A stretch of DNA of 64,000 bases from Microcella flavibacter. Its GTDB lineage: Bacteria; Actinomycetota; Actinomycetes; Actinomycetales; Microbacteriaceae. Location: the NCBI RefSeq assembly GCF_012530535.1, contig NZ_CP051299.1:2108001-2172000 (forward strand), read 5' to 3'. The notes beneath the pieces were generated by a model. It worked only from the letters and a program-made list of their open reading frames with translations, searched no databases and was not told the origin of the DNA. Position numbers and translations under genes: made by a program. Shown piece by piece: positions 1 through 8,512 of the stretch (the stretch's first letter is position 1; each line of letters begins with the position of its first letter).

Positions 1-749
1 TTGGTACCGGTCGACAGGATCATCCGCCAGAAGTGCGCGAAGAGCTTCGCGTAGGAGTACCCCGACCGTCGACCGCCCTCCTCGCGCAGGAGCACCGGGC
101 AGGTGACGATCCGATTGGCGACCCACGTGAGCGCTACGTCCAGGTACACGCCGGTCCCGGAGTACGCCGCGATGCTGCGACCGACGTCGCCGACGACCAG
201 TCGGAAGCTGTTGAAATCCCGCGCCTGCCCGCCCCCGAAGACCTTCTGGAGGATGGCTTTCGACGCCCGGGATGCCGTGTTGCGGACGAGGCCGTGCGGC
301 GGCGGGTTCATCGCCTTGGCGTACACGACCGAAGCCTGCTGATCGAGTGCAGTGTCGAGCATCGCCGCCATGTAGGAGGGATCGTGCTGGCCGTCCTCGT
401 CGATCGTGACGATCCATGCGCCGCCGGACGATGCCATCCCGGCCAGGGTGGCGGCGTGCTGCCCGAAGTTGCGGCTGAGCCAGACCGTCTTCACGTGCGG
501 GAAGCGGTCCGACAGCATCCGCAGCGTCTCATCGGAGCGGTCGGGCCCATGGTCGTGCACGAGGATCACCTCGCCGACCCTCGCTCGACGGCGGCCGGGC
601 GTCGTGAATCCCACCGTGTACGGCACGAGCTCCTCGAGCACCGCCGCGAGGGTGCGCTCCCCCTGATACACCGGGATCACGACGGAGATGTCGTGCACGT
701 AGGTCGCGCCCGTCGACGCAACGCCGACGTCGATGCCGTCCAGAGTCAT
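1..749 (-). CDS. Family-2 glycosyltransferase, bactoprenol-phosphate type (3' end cut by the window)
   Basis: About 249 residues are visible and the C-terminus lies beyond base 1. The N-terminal GT-A fold shows a VVIPVYQGERTL start, a histidine variant of the usual nucleotide-binding aspartate (VILVHDHGPDRSDE), the stretch LSRNFGQHAATLAGM that is typical of dolichol- or undecaprenyl-phosphate sugar transferases, and a DEDGQHDP acceptor/metal motif. The family moves a sugar from an NDP-sugar onto undecaprenyl phosphate at the inner membrane. C-terminal membrane helices, if any, are outside the window. The ATG at 749 follows the preceding glycosyltransferase by 36 bp on the same strand, so it is probably the last gene visible in the deoxysugar operon. 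With GtrA nearby, a bactoprenol-linked sugar destined for the cell surface is a reasonable inference; the sugar itself is not known. Confidence 0.85.
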   Translation of the reverse strand, partial: MTLDGIDVGVASTGATYVHDISVVIPVYQGERTLAAVLEELVPYTVGFTTPGRRRARVGEVILVHDHGPDRSDETLRMLSDRFPHVKTVWLSRNFGQHAATLAGMASSGGAWIVTIDEDGQHDPSYMAAMLDTALDQQASVVYAKAMNPPPHGLVRNTASRASKAILQKVFGGGQARDFNSFRLVVGDVGRSIAAYSGTGVYLDVALTWVANRIVTCPVLLREEGGRRSGYSYAKLFAHFWRMILSTGT

Positions 750-785
750 CGTTCTGCTCCTCTCGGGTCGTGAATGTCCTGCATG

Positions 786-1616
786 TCAGCGCATCCGATT
801 CCGCAGGACGACGTATGCGGCCTGCCGCTTGATCGCCATGAGCGCCGCACGTCGATTCCCGACGCGCTCATCCGACGCCGATACGGCCTCGGGGTGGTGC
901 TCGGCGAGCCAGCGGTGGAAGCCGGTCACTTGCTCGGCCTGGCTCCCGCGGAGCGCCACGCTCCACTGCCCGCCGTTCATCCTGAAGACAGCTCCTACGG
1001 TGAGATCGGGGACAAAATCCCCTCTCATCAGGATCCGGCAGTAGGTCGCCTGGTCGACGAGGTACGGGTAGGTGAAGAACCAGAACCCGTCCTCCTCCAG
1101 CTCCTGACGACGCATCATGACGGAACCCGGCTCGCCGAACTGGTTCGAACCGGAGCGCACCACGGCGCGCACGGCCTCGACGCCGCGCATCGGGCGCGTC
1201 AGGCCGGCGAGTCCGCGTGCGCCGATGATGGTGCGCCCACGGGCGTCGACGATCTCGCGCTGGCACGCCGTGAGCACTGCGCCGGGATGGGCGTCGAGGA
1301 TCGCGCTCTGCCGCGACAGCACCTCCGGCTTCAGCAGATCATCGCCGCACACCATCTTGATGTACTCGCCGACGGCGGCGGCGGAGACTCGATTGAAGTT
1401 GCGCTCGGCTCCGCCCCCGGCCTCCGTGACGAGCAGTCGGACGCGCTCGTCCGAGGAGAACCTCTGGAGCTTCTCCCACGTGCCGTCGGTCGAGCTGTGA
1501 TCCGCGATCACCAGCTCGAAGTCGGGGTGGTCCTGCGCGAGGATCGACTCCACGGCGTCCTCCACGAACGGCGCGTTGTTGAACGTCGGCATGACGACGG
1601 ACAGGCGGGGGGTCAT
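786..1616 (-). CDS. Family-2 glycosyltransferase
   Basis: A 276-residue cytoplasmic GT-A enzyme. It starts MTPRLSVVMPTFNNAPFVEDA, followed by FELVIADHSSTDGTW (nucleotide-binding region) and VCGDDLL (DxD-like metal site near residue 95). No membrane segment is evident, unlike the next gene in the operon. The ATG at 1616 overlaps the stop of the upstream GtrA gene by 4 bp (ATGA), which decides the start against an in-frame extension running back through gtrA. It probably adds a sugar to the polysaccharide served by this operon; the donor could be the dideoxysugar made by the upstream genes, but nothing in the sequence fixes this. Confidence 0.85.
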   Translation of the reverse strand: MTPRLSVVMPTFNNAPFVEDAVESILAQDHPDFELVIADHSSTDGTWEKLQRFSSDERVRLLVTEAGGGAERNFNRVSAAAVGEYIKMVCGDDLLKPEVLSRQSAILDAHPGAVLTACQREIVDARGRTIIGARGLAGLTRPMRGVEAVRAVVRSGSNQFGEPGSVMMRRQELEEDGFWFFTYPYLVDQATYCRILMRGDFVPDLTVGAVFRMNGGQWSVALRGSQAEQVTGFHRWLAEHHPEAVSASDERVGNRRAALMAIKRQAAYVVLRNRMR

Positions 1617-2104
1617 GGAGCGTTCCCTCCTCGGCGCCGGAACGAGAAGTGCCGGTGACCGAAGTAGCTGATGAGCGTGGTGATGAAGACGATGAGCGCC
1701 TGAGCGATCAACGGGTGGATGCCGCCGAACTCGACGAGCACCGGTAGGAGGACGGCGTTGACGCCGAGGGCGACGAGGTACACGCTCTCGAAACGCGCCA
1801 GATCTCGCAGCGTGTTGCCGCGGACCCGGAAGACGAAGCGCCGGTACAGCACGAAGGCGCAGAGCACGGCGGCGATGTGCGAGAGCACGAGAGCGGTCAT
1901 ATAGCCCCACACCTGTCCGGCGGTGTAGAGGAAGAGGGTGAACCAGAGGAATCCGATGGCGGTGTTCGCGACACCGACGATGAGGAACGCGACGCGGTGA
2001 TCGCGCACGAGCCGCAGCAGCGGGCCCGGCGGGCCGCTCATGCCGTTGCTCGAGAGCGCGGGCTCCGCTCCCCCCTCGGAGGGCGCGGGTGCGGGCTCAG
2101 TCAT
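1613..2104 (-). CDS. GtrA-family membrane protein
   Basis: A 163-residue protein with a Pro/Ala-rich cytoplasmic head (residues 1-28) and four predicted hydrophobic helices from about residue 38 to the end (AFLIVGVANTAIGFLWFTL is the first). The conserved GtrA ending YFGHRHFSFRRR is present. GtrA proteins act with bactoprenol-linked glycosyltransferases, probably moving the lipid-linked sugar across the membrane. Its start overlaps the oxidoreductase stop by 8 bp and its stop overlaps the next glycosyltransferase by 4 bp, so it is translationally coupled on both sides. This context argues that the sugar made by the operon ends up outside the cell. Confidence 0.85.
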   Translation of the reverse strand: MTEPAPAPSEGGAEPALSSNGMSGPPGPLLRLVRDHRVAFLIVGVANTAIGFLWFTLFLYTAGQVWGYMTALVLSHIAAVLCAFVLYRRFVFRVRGNTLRDLARFESVYLVALGVNAVLLPVLVEFGGIHPLIAQALIVFITTLISYFGHRHFSFRRRGGNAP

Positions 2105-3131
2105 GGTGCGCGCGCATTCGCGTCGCGAGCGCATCCCAGTCGTCGTGCTCGGAGAGCCGGACCGAGCGATCCTCCCACGCCGAACGCCGGATGCATTCCA
2201 TGAGCAGCCCGTGGGCCTGCCGACGATCGAGCTCGACAGCGCCCGAGCCATCCCGCACGGTGCGCACGAACCGCTCGATCTGGGTGCGGAACTGATCGGC
2301 GGCGGCGATGTCGAGCACCGTCGCAGCGGTGTTGCGCGTGACGGTGACGGAAGGGCGACGATCGGCGGGGATCGAGAATGCTCGATCGACCTCGATGCGG
2401 CCGGTCTCCCCCCAGAGGCGCGCCTCGTTCCGGTAGTCGAGTCCGAATCCGTAGGAGAGGTGCGCCACGACCCCGCTCTCGAGGGTCAGCGCCGCGGTGC
2501 CCCACTGGTCGACCTCGGCACCGCGGCTCTGCGCGGTCGCCACCACGGAGACGGGGAGTCGCGAGCTGTAGAAGACGGCCATGTCGGCGCAGTAGGCGCC
2601 CGCGTCGTTGAGGGCGCCGCCCTGGAGCGCTCGGCTGTTGCGCTGGTCGTCGGCGGGGAAGGCGGGGAATCCGAAGGAGAGGGAGAGGTGGGCGAGGTCG
2701 CCGATCCCGCCGTTCGCGATCGTCTCGCGCACGACGAGGCTCTGCGGATGCGTCTCGCACATGAAGTTCTCGAACAGCACGAGCTCTCGCTCCCGAGCGA
2801 GTCCGACGAGCTCGCGGACGGCGTCATACGACCCCGCCAGCGATTTCTCGCAGAGTACGTGCTTGCCGGCGCGAAGCGCGCGACCCACCCACTCCCGGTG
2901 CAGCCCGATTGGGAGCGGCACGTATACGGCGTCGATCGACGGGTCGTCGATGATCTGCTCGTACTCTTCGCGCGCCGTCCCGCCGAAGCGCTCCACCAGC
3001 GCGCTCGCGCGCGAAGCATCGCGGGATGCGATCGCCGTCAGCTCGATGCCGGGCGTCGCGACGATCGCCGGGAGCGTGCTCTTCTCCGCGATCTTCGCCG
3101 CCCCGAGAACTCCGAGACTCAGATGTGGCAC
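2097..3131 (-). CDS. Gfo/Idh/MocA-family NDP-sugar 3-ketoreductase (probable)
   Basis: A 344-residue oxidoreductase. The Rossmann start is LGVLGAAKIAEKSTL, and the family EKP motif appears as CEKSLAG near residue 90; the C-terminal half is the usual alpha/beta substrate domain. In 2,6-dideoxysugar pathways a Gfo/Idh/MocA enzyme reduces the C3 keto group left by the 2,3-dehydratase, and the dehydratase gene lies immediately upstream. The GTG at 3131 overlaps that gene by 13 bp and gives a normal-length Rossmann start. The catalytic role is inferred from family and neighbour; a general NAD(P)-dependent sugar dehydrogenase is the alternative. Confidence 0.75.
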   Translation of the reverse strand: MPHLSLGVLGAAKIAEKSTLPAIVATPGIELTAIASRDASRASALVERFGGTAREEYEQIIDDPSIDAVYVPLPIGLHREWVGRALRAGKHVLCEKSLAGSYDAVRELVGLARERELVLFENFMCETHPQSLVVRETIANGGIGDLAHLSLSFGFPAFPADDQRNSRALQGGALNDAGAYCADMAVFYSSRLPVSVVATAQSRGAEVDQWGTAALTLESGVVAHLSYGFGLDYRNEARLWGETGRIEVDRAFSIPADRRPSVTVTRNTAATVLDIAAADQFRTQIERFVRTVRDGSGAVELDRRQAHGLLMECIRRSAWEDRSVRLSEHDDWDALATRMRAHHD

Positions 3132-3862
3132 AGGATGCTCCGCACGTGCGGATTGATGTAGTTGTCGTGCAGGAGGAACCGCTTGATCTGCGAGAGTGTG
3201 AACCACCGGTAGTCGTCCGGGATCTCGGGAAGGTCCTGCGGTTCCACGCTCACCAGGACGTTGAGGTTCGACTTCAGGAAGAATCGGCCGCCGTCCTCGG
3301 CCAGCCACTTCTCGTAGAGGACGCGGGAGCGTCGATCCCCTTCCCCGACGAAGAATTCGGAGAACCGCGGGACCTTGCCGCCGTGCGCGGTCTTCAGATT
3401 GGAGTAGGTCGCCTGGAGCGTGGGCGAGATCTGGAACAGCAGGGTGTTCCCGGGCTCGGCCTTCGCATGCAACAAGTAGTGGTCGACCCCGTCGAAGGTG
3501 GTGCGAACGATGCCCAGCACCCCCATTTCCTTCTGGTGCACGAAGGGCTGGTCCCACCCGCTCACCTCGCGCTCCGCGTTCTTGATCTCGACGCCGATGA
3601 TGCGGAAGAACTCGCCGGACTCGTGGTAGATCTCGCCGCTCGTCCCGTCGACGTGCCAGCCGCGGAGCTCGGTGACGGGCTTGCGCTCGAGCACCACCGC
3701 GCTCCGCTCCCGGATCCCGTCGATCCACGCGTACAGCTCGTCATCGGTGTGAAAGCTGTTCTGGTCGGCGAGCACGAGGTCTACGTAGCGACCGAGCCGC
3801 TGTGCGTCATCCTCCGAGGCGCTTCGCGCGATGAGGTCGTGGAGGTCGTCGCGGAGTGTCAT
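3119..3862 (-). CDS. NDP-hexose 2,3-dehydratase family protein, half-length (single domain)
   Basis: A 247-residue protein matching the sugar 2,3-dehydratase family (EvaA/TylCVI/SpnO type). Recognisable pieces are EVSGWDQPFVHQ, HAKAEPGN and ISPTLQATYSN. These enzymes remove the C2 hydroxyl of dTDP-4-keto-6-deoxyglucose. Family members in antibiotic clusters are normally about 450-490 residues and contain two copies of this domain; here only one copy is present. The ATG at 3862 is 31 bp after the ketoreductase stop. An in-frame upstream extension overlaps the ketoreductase gene and adds no second domain, so this is not a truncated reading of a longer gene. A homodimer replacing the internal duplication is plausible. 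Confidence 0.75.
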   Translation of the reverse strand: MTLRDDLHDLIARSASEDDAQRLGRYVDLVLADQNSFHTDDELYAWIDGIRERSAVVLERKPVTELRGWHVDGTSGEIYHESGEFFRIIGVEIKNAEREVSGWDQPFVHQKEMGVLGIVRTTFDGVDHYLLHAKAEPGNTLLFQISPTLQATYSNLKTAHGGKVPRFSEFFVGEGDRRSRVLYEKWLAEDGGRFFLKSNLNVLVSVEPQDLPEIPDDYRWFTLSQIKRFLLHDNYINPHVRSILCHI

Positions 3863-3893
3863 GTCTGTGGTCCTGTCCTTGGAGCAGCGAAGC

Positions 3894-4739
3894 TCACCGA
3901 GCGGCGTCGTGCTGGATGAGCGAGATCGTGGTGGCGTCGCCCCAGATGCCGGGCGAGTCGAAGGGTCGGTCCGGGAAGGCTCCATAGTCGAGCCGGATGC
4001 TCCACCCATGATCCGCGATGTACCGCTCCATCCTCGACGCGAGGGACTCCGGCACGCCGCTGCAGCAGTGGATGATCCCGGTATGAGCGTCCTGGGAGGC
4101 GGCGTCCACGATCTGCACCGCGAGCTGCTCGATGTCGATGAAATCGTACTCGTTCTTGCCGGTCGTGAAGGGGAACAGCTCGTCACCCCTCAGGGCCGCC
4201 ACCCGCAGCTTCGCGAACACCGATTGGCTGTGCTCATCGTCCCCGACGATGTAGAAGCACCGCAGCCACTGGAGAGCGGCGCCTCGCGATGGCAGCTCGA
4301 GGGCGAGCAGCTCCCGCAGGGCGCGCTTCGCGACTCCGTACGGGGACGCGGGGCGTTCGAGCGTGTCGGCGGTGACCGCCCCTTCGTGGTACCCGACCTC
4401 GTGCATGGTGCCGGCCACAGCTATCCGGCCCACCCCGGCCTCGGCCGCGTCGACCAGGAAGCGATGATGCATGGAGAGATCGTCACCGTGCGCCCGGGAG
4501 CCGAGGACGAAGCCGTCGCGCCAGGCGAAGTGCAGGAGGACGTCGGCCTCGCCGATCTCCTCCAGGAGTGCGGCCGACGGTGCGCCGATGTCCTCCGTCA
4601 TGGTCACGACCCCGTCGGGCTGCTGAGCCGGAGCGGATCGTGAAACAGCTACGGTCCGCACACCGCGACGGGCCAGCTCAGCGACCACATGACGCCCGAT
4701 GTAGCCGTTGGACCCGGTCACCACGACTTTGTTGATCAT
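3894..4739 (-). CDS. NAD-dependent epimerase/dehydratase, probable NDP-sugar 4-ketoreductase
   Basis: A 281-residue extended-SDR enzyme. It begins MINKVVVTGSNGYIGRHV with the TGxxGxxG cofactor motif and has the catalytic YxxxK as SPYGVAKRA near residue 145. It lacks the longer C-terminal region of RmlB. An AAGGATGACGAG ribosome site precedes the ATG at 4739. Position between rmlB and the 2,3-dehydratase makes a final C4-keto reduction of a deoxysugar its most likely job; an epimerase role cannot be excluded. It probably shares a transcript with rmlB, which ends 75 bp upstream. Confidence 0.75.
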   Translation of the reverse strand: MINKVVVTGSNGYIGRHVVAELARRGVRTVAVSRSAPAQQPDGVVTMTEDIGAPSAALLEEIGEADVLLHFAWRDGFVLGSRAHGDDLSMHHRFLVDAAEAGVGRIAVAGTMHEVGYHEGAVTADTLERPASPYGVAKRALRELLALELPSRGAALQWLRCFYIVGDDEHSQSVFAKLRVAALRGDELFPFTTGKNEYDFIDIEQLAVQIVDAASQDAHTGIIHCCSGVPESLASRMERYIADHGWSIRLDYGAFPDRPFDSPGIWGDATTISLIQHDAAR

Positions 4740-4814
4740 CTCGTCATCCTTCGGTTCTCTCGACGGCGGGAACGTGCCGAACCCGCGCGCGGGCGCCCTC
4801 GCGGGCACGGCCGC

Positions 4815-5858
<1,044 letters not shown>

Positions 5859-8321
5859 TCACGGCGAGCGCGTAATGGCTCCGGACGCGAGGTCGAGCGA
5901 CAGGCGTCCGCCCTGGAACGCGACCATGCAGCTGGTCGACGAGCACGTCTGAGACGCGACCGGCCACCCGAGATCGCCGCGCTGCGAGCCGAGGCGCGCG
6001 TACTCACGGAAGATCGGGCTGCTCGTCAGGAGCACCGCCGTGCCGGCCGGGGAGGCGTACCCGTAGGCGTTCTGGAACGCCTGCGCGCGCCCGCCGCCGC
6101 GAGCCGCATCGGCGAACACCGCGCTGGTCGGCGCTCCGGCAGCGGCCATCCCGCCCACGCGTCGGAATTCCGGCGCGAGGGGATCGGGCACGATGTGGAC
6201 GCCCCCGGCCGCCGACCAGCCGATTACCCCGCTGCGGAAGTCGATCGAGCAGGTGGTGCCCGTCGGGCAGGTCTCCGCGCTCGCGGGCCACCCGAGGGAG
6301 CTGTACTGGGAGCCGAGCGCCGCGTAGCGCTGGAAGATCGCGCTGTTCTTCCGAAGAGCATGCGTGCCGCTGCTCGACGAGTAGACGTAGCCGGCCTGGA
6401 AGTCCTGCGCCGAGCCCCCGCCTCCGACCGCGTACCCGAACTCGCCGCTGGTCGGCGCGCCCAGCAGTCCGGTGACGCCGCCGGTCTCCTCGAAGGCCTC
6501 CTCGATGTCGCCGGTGATCACGTGGATGCCGCCTGCGGGGCTCCAGACGATCCGCCCCTCGTCGAAGAGCACGCTGCACGAGGAGGTTCCGGAACAGGAC
6601 TCGCCCGACCGCGGCCAGCCCAGCGGGCCGTACTGCGAGCCGAGCGCCGAGTACCGCTGGAAGATGCCGCTCCCCTTCCGAAGCGCCACGGCCTCGGTCC
6701 CCCTCCGGTAGACGTAGCCACCCTGGAAGTCCTGGGCGGAACCGCCCCCGGCGACGGCGTATCCCGTCTCCGATCCGACCGGCACCCCGAGAGATCCCCG
6801 CGGTCCTCCGGCCTGCCGGTACGCCGCCAGTACCGCGCCGGTCACCGATCGCACTCCGGTGCTCGGCGTCCATCCGAGGACGCCCGATTCGAACTCGACC
6901 CAGCACGCTCCGGAAACGCAGGTCTCCGGAGAGGTCGGCCAGCCCAGCTCCCCCGTCGGCCCTCCCGTTGCCTCGTAGGTCTGCGTGATAGCGCTCCGCG
7001 CGAGCAGATGATGGTCACCGCCGGGGCCGAGGTAGATCGTTCCCCCGGTAAAGCGCTGCATGGAACCGCGCCCATCCGGGCTCGCGGAGACGGCCTGGCG
7101 CGGAGCCCCGAGCGCACCCTCGGCGTGTCCTTGGGCGTAATAGACGAGCCATGCCGCGCCCGTGACCTCCGCCACCCCGCCCGAGGGGGTCCAGCCGATC
7201 GCACCCCCCTGGAACGCGGCGACGCATCCCACCGAGTCGCAGAGCTCGCTCGTACGCGGCCATCCGTGCCCGCCGTATTGCGACCCGTCAGCGGCGTACC
7301 GGGCGAAGATCGCGCTGTTCTTCCGCAGCGCGGCAATTCCGGACCCGCTCGCATAGATGTAGCCCTTGGTGAACTCCTGCGCATAGCCACCGCCATTGGG
7401 CGAGTACGCGAGCTGCGGGCCCGCCGGGCTGCCGATCTCGCTGCCCGATGCGCCCAGAGACCTCCAGAGAGTGCCGATGGTGCCTGGCACGTCGTACGTC
7501 GTCGGGCCGAACCAGTCGACGAAGTAGCTGTAGAAGTTCCTATTGCCGTACGAGGAGCAGGAGTCACCGATCCCGTAGCCGGCGTTGAGGGCGGCGCGAT
7601 TCGGCTGGTACGGCGTGTAGATGTAGAGATTGGCCGTGGCCTGATTGTGGATGTACACGGACGTCGAGCCGCACGCGGCGTTCGGGTGCCACTGAATGGT
7701 GTTGACCCGCCCGGGCTGGTAGCGCCACTGCGAAGAGGTCTGGGTGTACCGCTGCATCTGCGCGGCGGCGTTGTAGACCTGGTTGTAGAAGCCGTAATAC
7801 GCGGAGTCGCACGCGGCCGTGTCGGGGCAGCCGTACCCCATTGCCGCCCGCCACGCGTAGTCGGACGGGGCCGTCGAGGTGACGAGGCCCTGCTCCTTCT
7901 GGAGCATCACGATGAGGACGCGGGGGTTGATACCGCAGGCCTGGGAGACCTTCCAGACCACCCGGGCCGCGGACTCCTGCGCTGCTCCTTGATATCGCGC
8001 GCACCGACTGGTCGCCTCGCGCGTGAAGGTGTCGCCGCGCCAGTTGATCAGGCACTGGCGCCCCGTGGCGCATCGGGAGACGCGCGACTCGAAGAAGCTC
8101 TGCACCTCCGACTCGGTCATCGTGCGCGAGTCGAAGAACACCTCGTCGCTGATGATGTTCCCCGGGTCGAACTGGCTGAGGTCCGCGGCCCTCGCGGGCG
8201 GCGCCGACGAGTGATCGGCGACGACGATGACGGCGACCATCAGCAGGGCGAGGAGGACGGCGACGGATCGCTGAACGCGGTCGACCGCTGCCTGCGATCG
8301 CGAGTGAACTGCTCCGGACAC
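5859..8321 (-). CDS. Secreted LGFP-repeat protein with an N-terminal lysozyme-like domain
   Basis: An 820-residue exported protein. A signal peptide or anchor covers residues about 18-46 (SVAVLLALLMVAVIVVADHS, then Ala-rich APPARAADL). Residues about 50-260 form a cysteine-containing domain with NIISDEVFF, CGINPRVLIVMLQKEQGL and MGYGCPD; the KEQG glutamate recalls lysozyme-like catalytic sites, but activity is unproven. The rest is a long series of LGFP-type repeats marked by LGAP, LGWP and LGVP words (GALGAPRQ, GELGWPTS, GSLGVPVG, GLLGAPTS and others). LGFP repeats bind cell-wall glycan in mycolata, so an envelope-anchoring or wall-remodelling role is likely. The GTG at 8321 follows GGGGGAAAA. 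It is transcribed divergently from the membrane protein gene at 8513. Confidence 0.8.
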   Translation of the reverse strand: MSGAVHSRSQAAVDRVQRSVAVLLALLMVAVIVVADHSSAPPARAADLSQFDPGNIISDEVFFDSRTMTESEVQSFFESRVSRCATGRQCLINWRGDTFTREATSRCARYQGAAQESAARVVWKVSQACGINPRVLIVMLQKEQGLVTSTAPSDYAWRAAMGYGCPDTAACDSAYYGFYNQVYNAAAQMQRYTQTSSQWRYQPGRVNTIQWHPNAACGSTSVYIHNQATANLYIYTPYQPNRAALNAGYGIGDSCSSYGNRNFYSYFVDWFGPTTYDVPGTIGTLWRSLGASGSEIGSPAGPQLAYSPNGGGYAQEFTKGYIYASGSGIAALRKNSAIFARYAADGSQYGGHGWPRTSELCDSVGCVAAFQGGAIGWTPSGGVAEVTGAAWLVYYAQGHAEGALGAPRQAVSASPDGRGSMQRFTGGTIYLGPGGDHHLLARSAITQTYEATGGPTGELGWPTSPETCVSGACWVEFESGVLGWTPSTGVRSVTGAVLAAYRQAGGPRGSLGVPVGSETGYAVAGGGSAQDFQGGYVYRRGTEAVALRKGSGIFQRYSALGSQYGPLGWPRSGESCSGTSSCSVLFDEGRIVWSPAGGIHVITGDIEEAFEETGGVTGLLGAPTSGEFGYAVGGGGSAQDFQAGYVYSSSSGTHALRKNSAIFQRYAALGSQYSSLGWPASAETCPTGTTCSIDFRSGVIGWSAAGGVHIVPDPLAPEFRRVGGMAAAGAPTSAVFADAARGGGRAQAFQNAYGYASPAGTAVLLTSSPIFREYARLGSQRGDLGWPVASQTCSSTSCMVAFQGGRLSLDLASGAITRSP

Positions 8322-8512
8322 TTTTCCCCCATCGCGCGGCCTCCCCCGAGGCCATCTTTGCCATTGTCCATCACGTCGCCCCGGAGCGCGAGGAACGACT
8401 CAGGCTGATCGACTCCGGGCTAGCATGTCCGGGAGCGCCAGCGAGCAGGGGATTCTCGACCCGTCGCCCTTTCGCGCTCGGAAACTCCCCGCTCGGAATC
8501 ACGAAGGCACAC

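Noticed and set aside
3119-4186. A longer reading of the 2,3-dehydratase that might restore the second domain
   Set aside because: The extra 108 codons overlap the ketoreductase gene, are Ser/Arg/Pro-rich and show no dehydratase motif.
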